A stretch of DNA of 64,000 bases, from NCBI RefSeq assembly GCF_017352375.1, contig NZ_JAFEVR010000014.1:1-64000 (forward strand), written 5' to 3'. Under the pieces are notes generated by a model, which saw only the letters and a list, made by a program, of their open reading frames with translations, was not told where the DNA came from and did no database searches. Position 1 is the stretch's first letter, and each line of letters opens with the position of its first letter. Source of the DNA: Mycolicibacterium sp. S2-37 (GTDB taxonomy: Bacteria; Actinomycetota; Actinomycetes; Mycobacteriales; Mycobacteriaceae). The translations under genes and the position numbers were made by a program. Below, piece by piece: positions 44,146 to 51,777 of the stretch.

Positions 44146-44864
44146 GCGTCGCGTCGTATGCCGTGATCGCTGCTGCCGTGCTGCTCGCGTCGTGTATGCA
44201 GGCGTCGATCGGTTTCGGGATGGGGATGCTCGCCGCACCGATCGTGGCGATCGTCGAACCGGCCCTCATCCCGGCGACGCTGATCATGTTGGCCACCATG
44301 GTCACCCTGCTGGTGGTGCTGCGCGAACACCAGGAGATCGACATCGGCGGCACGGGCTGGGCGCTGGTCGGACGGGTCCCCGGCACCGTCGCCGGCGCCC
44401 TGCTGCTGGCGGTGCTGCCCGAGCAGGCCCTGGCCCTGGTGCTGGCCGGCGTCGTGCTCTTCGGTGTGGTGCTCACCAGCACGGGCTGGGTGCCCGCACC
44501 GCACCGGCGAAACCTCGTGGTGGCCGGCGCGGCGTCGGGGGTGCTCGGCACCGCGACCTCCATCGGGGGGCCGCCGATGGCGCTGGTGTGGCAGGGCGTC
44601 ACCGGCGCCCGGTTGCGCGGCACCATGAACGGCTTCTTCCTGATCGGCTCGGTGCTCTCGGTCGCGGTGTTGGCGATCACCGGAGCGGTCGGCGCCCACA
44701 CGTTCCGTTACTTCGGCATGCTGCTACCGGTGTGTATCGCCGGATATCTGCTGTCCCGGTTGCTGAACCGGGTACTGGACCGCGACAGGCAGCGGTGGCT
44801 GGCGATCGGGGTGTCGGCCGTGGGCGCTGTCGCGCTGATCGCACGACAGGTCGTCGGGTTCTAG
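44142..44864 (+). CDS. TauE/SafE-family membrane transporter
   Basis: A 240-aa membrane protein with seven to eight helices, GTG at 44142 overlapping the ATPase stop. The family repeats appear as SIGFGMGMLAAPIVAI near the N-terminus and GTATSIGGPPMALVWQ in the second half, each with a Gly-Pro-rich turn. TauE/SafE proteins move small organic or sulfur anions across the membrane. Inclusion in a sugar-acid locus suggests export or uptake of an organic acid, but the substrate is not visible. Confidence 0.88.
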   Translation: MSVASYAVIAAAVLLASCMQASIGFGMGMLAAPIVAIVEPALIPATLIMLATMVTLLVVLREHQEIDIGGTGWALVGRVPGTVAGALLLAVLPEQALALVLAGVVLFGVVLTSTGWVPAPHRRNLVVAGAASGVLGTATSIGGPPMALVWQGVTGARLRGTMNGFFLIGSVLSVAVLAITGAVGAHTFRYFGMLLPVCIAGYLLSRLLNRVLDRDRQRWLAIGVSAVGAVALIARQVVGF

Positions 44865-44881
44865 GAGGGGAGGGGCTGTCG

Positions 44882-45691
44882 ATGACGGAGCCGGACGGGT
44901 CGGATGTGTCCGCGCGCAAGGTGAAGTCCGCGGTGCGCACGGTGGAGCTGCTCGAGTACCTCGCCGCCCGGCCGGACCGGTCGGCGCGCATCCGCGAGAT
45001 CTGCGGCGCGCTGGACATGCCCCGCAGCAGTGCCCATGCGTTGTTGCGCACCCTCGTCGACGCGGGCTGGGTGCGTTCGGACGCCTCGGGTTCGCAGTAC
45101 GCGATCGGAGTGCGCGCGCTGCTGGTGGGCACCAGCTATCTCGACAGCGACCCCTACCTGCCGTTGATCGCCCCCTTCCTCGACGACCTGCGCAGGGACC
45201 TCGACGAGACGTTCCACATCGGCCGGCTGGACGGGACGGACGTCGTCTACCTGGCGACCCGCGAGTCGCGGCAGTATCAGCGGTCGGTCAGCAAGGTGGG
45301 TCGCCGGTTGCCCGCCTACAGCTGTGCGCTGGGCAAGGCGCTGCTGGCGGATCGGTTCGGCGCCGACCGCGACGCGGCGATCCCCGCGGTGCTCACCCCG
45401 CTGACCGGGCACACCCTGACCGACCGGGCGGCGCTCGACGCATCCCTCGACGAAGCCCGCATCCGCGGATACGCCACCGACGACGAGGAGAACACCGCAG
45501 GCATCCGCTGTTTCGCGGTCGCCCTGCCCTACCTGCAGCCCGCGCAGGACGCGATCAGCGCGTCGGTGCCGGTCGACCGGCTGACCGGCGCCCGGCAACG
45601 CGAAATCGTCGACGCACTACGAATGGTCTGCGACAAAGCCACCCGCGTCGTACGTCCGGTCGCCAACGGCGACAAGTGGTTCGCGGGCTGA
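44882..45691 (+). CDS. IclR-family transcriptional regulator
   Basis: A 269-aa regulator, ATG at 44882 with GGAGGGGAGG upstream. Winged helix-turn-helix in residues ~15-75 (SARIREICGALDMPRSSAHA), then the IclR effector domain with the typical LPAYSCALGKALLA and IRGYATDDEENTAGIRC segments. It lies between the importer genes and gudD. IclR proteins commonly control aromatic- and sugar-acid catabolism, so it is the best candidate regulator for the shared promoter layout in this window. Confidence 0.93.
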   Translation: MTEPDGSDVSARKVKSAVRTVELLEYLAARPDRSARIREICGALDMPRSSAHALLRTLVDAGWVRSDASGSQYAIGVRALLVGTSYLDSDPYLPLIAPFLDDLRRDLDETFHIGRLDGTDVVYLATRESRQYQRSVSKVGRRLPAYSCALGKALLADRFGADRDAAIPAVLTPLTGHTLTDRAALDASLDEARIRGYATDDEENTAGIRCFAVALPYLQPAQDAISASVPVDRLTGARQREIVDALRMVCDKATRVVRPVANGDKWFAG

Positions 45692-45729
45692 TCCATCCAT
45701 GCCATGCATCAGTCCATGCGGATTCGGTG

Positions 45730-45760
45730 TTGGACGTGCATAGAACGCCGCTCTTAGGCT
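45730..45760 (+). promoter_or_regulatory. Promoter of gudD
   Basis: TTGGAC (45730-45735) and TAGGCT (45755-45760) are 19 bases apart. The ATG at 45770 begins nine bases after the -10 box, so the mRNA should be leaderless or nearly so. Just upstream (45698-45720) CCATGC occurs three times, a possible IclR binding region. The spacer GTGCATAGAACGC resembles AGGCATGGATCAC at the same place in the 22493 promoter. Confidence 0.55.
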
Positions 45761-45769
45761 GAGGACATC

Positions 45770-47116
45770 ATGACCGCCGCGCATCGCACCCCCGTCGTCC
45801 GCGAGATGAAGGTCGTCCCCGTGGCCGGCCACGACAGCATGCTGTTGAACCTCAGTGGCGCGCATGCGCCGTACTTCACCCGGAACCTGGTGCTGCTCAC
45901 CGATTCCGACGGCCGCACCGGGGTCGGCGAGGTGCCGGGCGGCGAGGCGATCCGGCGCACACTGACCGACGCCGCGAGTCAGGTGGTCGGCAGGTCGGTC
46001 GGCGACTACCACGCCACACTGGCCGCCGTTCGCAGCGCCTACGCCGACCGGGACAGCGCCGGACGCGGCGCCCAGACCTTCGATCTACGGGTGACCATCC
46101 ACGCCGTCACCGCGGTCGAATCGGCACTGCTTGACCTGCTCGGCCAGTACCTCGAGGTTCCGGTGGCCGCGCTGCTCGGCGACGGCATACAACGCGACCG
46201 GGTTCCGGTGCTGGGCTACCTGTTCTTCGTCGGCGACCGCAACCGGACCGACCTGGCCTACCGCAGCGCCGCCGACGAGCCGGCCGATGCCGACGACTGG
46301 CTGCGCATCCGGCACGATGAGGCGCTCACCCCGCACGCCGTCGTCCGGCTGGCCGAGGCCGCGCGCGAGCGCTACGGATTCCGCGACTTCAAACTCAAGG
46401 GCGGTGTGCTGCCCGCTCCCGACGAAGCCAAAGCGGTCATCGCGCTGGCCGACCGCTTCCCCGACGCCCGGATCACCTTGGACCCCAACGGCGGGTGGCT
46501 GCTCGCCGACGCGGTCCGCACCTGTCGCGACCTGGTCGGCGTGCTGGCTTACGCGGAGGACCCGGTCGGGCCCGAGGGCGGCTTCTCCGGTCGCGAGGTG
46601 ATGGCCGAGTTCAAGCGGGCCACCGGTCTGCCGACGGCGACCAACATGATCGCCACCGATTGGCGCGAGATGGGTCATGCCGTGCGATCCGGCGCCGTCG
46701 ACATCCCGCTGGCCGATCCGCACTTCTGGACCATGCAGGGTTCGGTGCGCGTCGCGCAGCTGTGCGACGCCTGGGGCCTGACCTGGGGGTCGCACTCCAA
46801 CAACCACTTCGACGTCTCCCTGGCGATGTTCACCCACGTCGCCGCCGCCGCACCCGGGGAGATCACCGCGATCGACACCCACTGGATCTGGCAGGACGGC
46901 CAGCGGATCACCAAGCAGCCCTTCACGATCGCCGACGGCTACCTGACCGTGCCGCAGCGACCCGGCCTCGGCGTGGACATCGACCACGACGCCGTCGCCG
47001 CGGCGCACGAGCTCTACCTCGAGCAGGGGCTCGGCGCGCGCGACGATGCGACGGCCATGCAGTACCTGATCCCGGGGTGGACGTTCGACAGCAAGCGTCC
47101 TGCGCTGCAACGCTGA
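45770..47116 (+). CDS. gudD: Glucarate dehydratase
   Basis: Dehydrates D-glucarate (and L-idarate) to 5-keto-4-deoxyglucarate. The 448-aa protein aligns from end to end with E. coli GudD as I remember it: LLNLSGAHAPYFTRN, GVGEVPGGE, ADRDSAGRGAQTFDLR, FKLKGGVL (catalytic Lys), ITLDPNG (metal Asp), YAEDPVGPEGG, ATNMIATDWREM, PHFWTMQGSVRVAQ and WGSHSNNHFDVSLAM (catalytic His). It ends IPGWTFDSKRP. The product is the substrate of KdgD encoded at 24158. It is followed by a dehydrogenase gene four bases downstream. Confidence 0.97.
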   Translation: MTAAHRTPVVREMKVVPVAGHDSMLLNLSGAHAPYFTRNLVLLTDSDGRTGVGEVPGGEAIRRTLTDAASQVVGRSVGDYHATLAAVRSAYADRDSAGRGAQTFDLRVTIHAVTAVESALLDLLGQYLEVPVAALLGDGIQRDRVPVLGYLFFVGDRNRTDLAYRSAADEPADADDWLRIRHDEALTPHAVVRLAEAARERYGFRDFKLKGGVLPAPDEAKAVIALADRFPDARITLDPNGGWLLADAVRTCRDLVGVLAYAEDPVGPEGGFSGREVMAEFKRATGLPTATNMIATDWREMGHAVRSGAVDIPLADPHFWTMQGSVRVAQLCDAWGLTWGSHSNNHFDVSLAMFTHVAAAAPGEITAIDTHWIWQDGQRITKQPFTIADGYLTVPQRPGLGVDIDHDAVAAAHELYLEQGLGARDDATAMQYLIPGWTFDSKRPALQR

Positions 47117-47120
47117 CCAC

Positions 47121-48098
47121 ATGAAGATCCTCGTCGCCGACACCAACCTGATCCCGCTGCGCCGGCGGTTCGAGGACGGCCTGCCCGACGGCAGCGACGT
47201 GCACTGGGCTGATCCGGCCGATCCGGACGCCCTACTCGACGAGGTACGCGACACCGACGTGTTCGTCGGCGGACGGTTCCCGGGCGAGTTCGCCGCCGCG
47301 GCCCAACGGCTGCGACTGGTACACGTCGCCGGCGCAGGCACCGACAAGGTCGCGTTCGACGCACTCGGGCCTGGCGTCCTCGTCGCCAACACGTTTCACC
47401 ACGAACAGTCGATCGCCGAGTACATCGTCGCCGCCGCGGTGCTGCTGCGCCGCGGCTTCCTCACCCAGGATCGGGCGCTGCGCACGGGACGCTGGGCGAC
47501 CTCGGTGTACGACCGTTCGATCCCGCAGCCGGCTTCCCTGCACGGCGCGCGAGTCGGATTCGTCGGCTTCGGTCACATCGGCCGCCGCGCATGGGAGGTA
47601 CTGCGGGTGCTGGGCGCCGACGGCATCGCCGTCACCGGCAGCGGCGGACTCGACGCCTCGGCCGAGGGCCTGCTCTGGTCGGCGGACACCGGCATGCTGG
47701 GACGGCTCATGGCCGAATCCGACGTGGTGGTCGTCTCGGCGCCGCTGACGGAACGGACAGTCGGGATGATCGGCGCCGACGAGCTGACCGCGCTGGGTCA
47801 CGGCGGCGTGCTGATCAACGTCGGACGCGGACCACTGGTCGTCGAAGACGCTCTCTACGAGGCACTTTCGACCGGTGCGGTCGGCGCCGCGGCGATCGAC
47901 GTGTGGTACCAGTACCCGGACCCCGCCGGTTACGGCAGGCCGAGCGGCCTGCCGTTCGAGGATCTACCCAACGCGCTGCTGACGCCGCATTCGTCCGGCG
48001 TCACCGATCACACGTTTCGCGGCCGCGTCGACGACATCGTCGCGAACATCGGCCGGCTGAGCCGCGGCGAACCGCTGCACAACGTCGTCGACCGCTGA
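47121..48098 (+). CDS. D-isomer-specific 2-hydroxyacid dehydrogenase
   Basis: A 325-aa NAD-dependent dehydrogenase, ATG at 47121, four bases after gudD, so certainly in its operon. The Rossmann motif is VGFVGFGHIGRRAWE. The catalytic Arg is in INVGRGPLVVED and the His in LLTPHSSGVTD. The region where most family members have an acidic E-P pair reads IDVWYQYPDPAGYG, as in the formate/phosphite-type sub-branch. The specific substrate is unknown; reduction of a keto or hydroxy sugar-acid fragment is likely. Confidence 0.88.
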   Translation: MKILVADTNLIPLRRRFEDGLPDGSDVHWADPADPDALLDEVRDTDVFVGGRFPGEFAAAAQRLRLVHVAGAGTDKVAFDALGPGVLVANTFHHEQSIAEYIVAAAVLLRRGFLTQDRALRTGRWATSVYDRSIPQPASLHGARVGFVGFGHIGRRAWEVLRVLGADGIAVTGSGGLDASAEGLLWSADTGMLGRLMAESDVVVVSAPLTERTVGMIGADELTALGHGGVLINVGRGPLVVEDALYEALSTGAVGAAAIDVWYQYPDPAGYGRPSGLPFEDLPNALLTPHSSGVTDHTFRGRVDDIVANIGRLSRGEPLHNVVDR

Positions 48099-48115
48099 CG
48101 TCCGGGACCGAAGGT

Positions 48116-48814
48116 TCACCGGTCGGCGGCGTTGGTGTCGATGATCCGCTGCGCGATGTCTACCAGCTTGGTGTTGGACTCCTGCGACAAGCGGGTGATC
48201 AGGTCGAAGGCGCGTACTGAACCCACTCTGAACCGCTCCATGACGATGCCCTTGGCCTGACCGATGATGTCGCGGGAGGCCAAGGCGCTGCGGAACTGAT
48301 CGCTGCGCCTGAAGACACTCCAGGCCAACGCGATGTGCGTCGCGAAGATGACCCCGAGGTCGATCGCCTCCTGGCTGAAGGCGTGGGGCTGCTCGGAGTA
48401 GACGTTCAGCGCACCCAGGGTGTCGTTGTCGACGAATACCTCGAAGGCCAAAATCGACCGGATCGGGGTTTCGTTCAGCGCGTCTTGCCGATAGTGCGGC
48501 CACCGCTCCTCGGTGTGCATGTCGTCGATGCGCACGGTGTGGTGCTCCCAGGCCGCCGATACGCAGGGGCCTTCCTGATGGCGCTGCTGGATCTCATCGA
48601 GAAGCGTCGGGTAGCGATCGGTGGCCGCGGCGGTGCTGATCCCCCGGTTGCGGCTGGCCAACGTCAGTCCGGCGTACTGAGCACCCGGGACATGGTGGGT
48701 GACGCTTTCGACGAGTTCGTCCAACCCGCCGTCTACCCGCGACTGCCGCCGTTCCAGGTCGCTGACCAGGGCGGTGAGTTGGCCAACGATTTCGTGGTGA
48801 CCGTTGTCTGGCAT
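48116..48814 (-). CDS. GAF-ANTAR transcription antitermination regulator
   Basis: A 232-aa cytoplasmic regulator starting at ATG 48814 (MPDNGHHEIV); a GTG at 48847 would add 11 residues. A GAF sensor (~35-165) contains HQEGPCVSAAWEHHTVRI, typical of the mycobacterial GAF-ANTAR set. The C-terminal ANTAR domain (SRDIIGQAKGIVMERF) is a three-helix RNA-binding unit that stops terminators by binding paired hairpins. It is divergent from two further GAF-ANTAR genes. Confidence 0.9.
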   Translation of the reverse strand: MPDNGHHEIVGQLTALVSDLERRQSRVDGGLDELVESVTHHVPGAQYAGLTLASRNRGISTAAATDRYPTLLDEIQQRHQEGPCVSAAWEHHTVRIDDMHTEERWPHYRQDALNETPIRSILAFEVFVDNDTLGALNVYSEQPHAFSQEAIDLGVIFATHIALAWSVFRRSDQFRSALASRDIIGQAKGIVMERFRVGSVRAFDLITRLSQESNTKLVDIAQRIIDTNAADR

Positions 48815-48960
48815 ATCGCAACTTTCGATTCGGCGGCGAACCGCCACGATACTGGCCCTGCCGCCGCGCCGTCGGTCGTCGGCGAATCGTTTGTCTTCGC
48901 GATTCCCGGGTAGTCGGACAACACCTCGGTAGGCACAAGGGCCTGCCGCAGGGTCGGACG

Positions 48961-49740
48961 ATGGCCCAACCCGAGCGGCTTCCGCCGCTGGACCGCCACT
49001 TCCGCGTATCGCCGCGAGGCGCAGTCAGGATGATCGCCATCGAAGAGCAAATGCTGGCCGCGGTGCGGGACCGGCGCGGCGTCGACGCCGCCGACCGGCT
49101 GTGCGAAGCCTGCGTCGCGGTGTTGGACATCGACGCGGCGGCGATCTCGTTGGTGTTCGACGGTGCGAACATCGGCACTTTCGGCGCCAGCGCCGCAGAC
49201 GCCCGCATGTACGACGAGGAGCAGTTCACCTACGGCGAAGGGCCGTGTCTCGACGCGGTCACCCACCGGGCGCCGGTGATGGTGGTCGACCTGGCCGACA
49301 TCCGCGAGATCCGCTGGCCGGCGTACGGACCTGCCATGCTGGCTCACCGGATTCGCGGGATCTATGCGATGCCGGTGGTCGTGGCCGGCCAGTTCGTCGG
49401 CGCGCTGGACCTTTTCCTGGCCCAGCCCCATCAGCTGCAGCCTGATCAGCTGGCCGGAATGGCGGTGGCCGCGGAACTGGCGCAGATACCGCTGCTGGAT
49501 CTACTCGACGAGGACATGCAGGCCGCAGCCTCCGACCCGGACAGCGACGCGTGGGCCGAATTGGCCGCCCTGACCCGATCAGAAGTCAGCCAGGCGACGG
49601 GCATGGTGATGGCTCAACTGGGCCTCGAACCCCCCGCGGCATTGGCCCGACTTCGTGCCCACGCCTATGCCACCGGTCGCCGGGCCACTGAGGTGGCCCG
49701 CGACATCATCGACCGCCGACTGCGATTGGAGGGCCACTGA
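48961..49740 (+). CDS. GAF-ANTAR regulator
   Basis: A 259-aa protein with a GAF domain (~45-180; FTYGEGPCLDAVTHRAPVMV) and a C-terminal ANTAR region (SEVSQATGMVMAQLGL) that has the conserved alanine-rich helices. ATG at 48961; a second Met at 49030 is a possible start. It overlaps the next GAF-ANTAR gene by one base (TGATG), so both are co-translated. Confidence 0.88.
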   Translation: MAQPERLPPLDRHFRVSPRGAVRMIAIEEQMLAAVRDRRGVDAADRLCEACVAVLDIDAAAISLVFDGANIGTFGASAADARMYDEEQFTYGEGPCLDAVTHRAPVMVVDLADIREIRWPAYGPAMLAHRIRGIYAMPVVVAGQFVGALDLFLAQPHQLQPDQLAGMAVAAELAQIPLLDLLDEDMQAAASDPDSDAWAELAALTRSEVSQATGMVMAQLGLEPPAALARLRAHAYATGRRATEVARDIIDRRLRLEGH

Positions 49741-50504
49741 TGGCCGATTCACCCCGCGAAACCCGCGTCCTCAGTGCCGTCGTATCGCTGGTGGACAGCC
49801 TGCTCGACGACTTTGACGTCGTCGAACTCCTCACCGACCTCACCGAGCGCTGCACGCAGCTGCTCGAGGTCGCAGCGGCCGGGCTGCTGCTCGGCGACTC
49901 CCGCAGGCAACTTCACCTGATGGCCGCGACGTCCGAACAGTCGCGTGACGTGGAGCTGTTCCAGCTGCAGGCCGACGAAGGGCCCTGTCTGGACTGCTAT
50001 GCCAGCGGGGCGCCCGTCTCGGTCGCCGACCTCGCGGCGGAAGGGCACCGGTGGCCACAGTTCGCACCGGCCGCCGCCGACGCCGGGTTCGTGTCCGTGC
50101 ACGCGGTGCCGATGCGTGCGGCCGGCACCGTGCTCGGTGCTTTGGGATTGTTCGGCACCCGGACCGGCGACCTCGACGACGCCGATCTGCTCGTCGCTCA
50201 ATCGCTGGCCCATGTCGCCTGCGTCGCGATACTGCAGGAACGTTCACCCACCGCGGTGTCGGTGCTGCCCAAACTGCAGACCGCCCTGACCCATCGGGTC
50301 CTCGTCGAACAGGCGAAGGGCTATCTGCGCCAGCATTTCGACATCACCATCGAAGACGCCTTCGCGTTGCTACGCAGCCACGCTCACACCACCAACGGAC
50401 ACCTCACCGACGTCTCGCGACGCCTCATCGGCGACCCGGTCGGCCGCCGAACCATCCTGGACGCGATGGCGCGCACCGCCGCCTCGCATCAGACGGGCGA
50501 ATGA
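49740..50504 (+). CDS. GAF-ANTAR regulator
   Basis: A 254-aa protein, ATG at 49740. The GAF domain holds LQADEGPCLDCYASGAPVSV. The ANTAR segment is THRVLVEQAKGYLRQHFDITIEDAF. It is the second of a co-translated pair and the third ANTAR gene within 2.4 kb. Its last 45 codons overlap the convergent desaturase gene on the other strand. Confidence 0.88.
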   Translation: MADSPRETRVLSAVVSLVDSLLDDFDVVELLTDLTERCTQLLEVAAAGLLLGDSRRQLHLMAATSEQSRDVELFQLQADEGPCLDCYASGAPVSVADLAAEGHRWPQFAPAAADAGFVSVHAVPMRAAGTVLGALGLFGTRTGDLDDADLLVAQSLAHVACVAILQERSPTAVSVLPKLQTALTHRVLVEQAKGYLRQHFDITIEDAFALLRSHAHTTNGHLTDVSRRLIGDPVGRRTILDAMARTAASHQTGE

Positions 50505-51584
50505 ACGCCGCACCGGCTCGTCGTCGGGCAGTGCGAGCCGGTGAATGGTCCGCAACGCCTGGAGATACTGGCGTGACAGCGACCCGGTCGTATAGGGCAG
50601 GCCGAACCGCTCGCACAGCGCCTGCACCCGCACCGCGATCTCGGCGTACCGGTTGCTGGGCAGGTCGGGGAACAGGTGGTGCTCGATCTGGAAGCACAGG
50701 TTCCCGCTGGCGAACGCCATCAGCGGACCGGCACGGAAGTTGGCCGTCCCGAGCATTTGACGTAGGTACCACTCCGGCTTGCTCTCGTTCTCGAGCACCG
50801 AGGCGGTGAACTTCTCGGCGCCGTCCGGAAAGTGGCCACAGAAGATCACCACGTAGGCCCATAGGTTGCGGGCGATGTTCGCGGTGAGGTTCGCTGCCAG
50901 GGTTCGGCGCCACCGCGACAGGCTCAACGCCGGGAAGACCACGAAGTCCTTGACCGCCTGCCGGGCGACCTTGCGGACCGCTGCCCGTGACTGAGCGGCC
51001 TTCGCCGGTTCGGTTTCGACGCGCTCTTTCGCAGCGGCCATGTCGTGCCGGGCAATGCCCCACTCGAAGCCCAGCGCCATGATGAGGTTGCGCAGCGGCT
51101 GCCACAGGAACCGCGGTTCCCACGGCTGATCGGGGGTCACCCGCATCACGCCGTAGCCCAGGTCTTCGTCCATGCCGAGGACGTTGGTGAAGACGTGGTG
51201 GCGGTAGTTGTGTGCGTACCGCCACTGCGACGACGGCCCGGCCATATCCCACTCCCACGTGTTGGAGTGGATCTCGGGATCGTTCATCCAGTCCCACTGG
51301 CCGTGGCCCACGTTGTGGCCGATCTCCATGTTCTCCACGATCTTGGCCGAGGCCAGCGCAGCGACCCCGGTGCCCCAGCTCGCCCTGGAGCGGCCGGTGG
51401 CGATGAGCAGCCGCGCCCCGAGCTCCAACATCCGTTGGAAGGCGATGGTGCGGCGAATGTAGGCGGCGTCACGAGCGCCGCGGGAGTCCTCGACATCGCG
51501 ACGGATCGCGTCCAGTTCGGCGCCGAGCTCCTGCAGGTCCGTCTCGCTCAGGTGCGCATACTGCGCAACATCGGTGATGGCCAT
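50370..51584 (-). CDS. Membrane fatty-acid (acyl-CoA) desaturase, DesA3-like
   Basis: A 404-aa diiron membrane desaturase; ATG at 51584 behind GAGGA is better than the TTG at 51587. The three histidine boxes are visible: HNVGHGQW, HNYRHH and QIEHH (LCFQIEHHLFPDLP). It introduces a double bond into acyl-CoA or a lipid-bound chain. The core family ends near LALPD. The last ~45 residues (GGGARHRVQDGS onward) read antisense to the ANTAR gene and are probably an extension from stop-codon loss. It converges on that gene with a 135-base overlap. Confidence 0.92.
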   Translation of the reverse strand: MAITDVAQYAHLSETDLQELGAELDAIRRDVEDSRGARDAAYIRRTIAFQRMLELGARLLIATGRSRASWGTGVAALASAKIVENMEIGHNVGHGQWDWMNDPEIHSNTWEWDMAGPSSQWRYAHNYRHHVFTNVLGMDEDLGYGVMRVTPDQPWEPRFLWQPLRNLIMALGFEWGIARHDMAAAKERVETEPAKAAQSRAAVRKVARQAVKDFVVFPALSLSRWRRTLAANLTANIARNLWAYVVIFCGHFPDGAEKFTASVLENESKPEWYLRQMLGTANFRAGPLMAFASGNLCFQIEHHLFPDLPSNRYAEIAVRVQALCERFGLPYTTGSLSRQYLQALRTIHRLALPDDEPVRRSFARLMRGGGARHRVQDGSAADRVADEASRDVGEVSVGGVSVAA

Positions 51585-51777
51585 CAATGATCCTCAATGT
51601 GGTGCGGCAGATTCGTCAGGCCGCTAACCACGAAAGTGCGAAAGACTTCGATAAGACGGTTCCGCGCTGTCTGGGAACCTGGGCCGCCGGGGCGATGACT
51701 GTCAGTCCGCGCCGGAACGGCCTTGTTGAATCAGGGATACCCCGGACGGCGGCCGGACAACCTCGAAGCGCGCCAGC

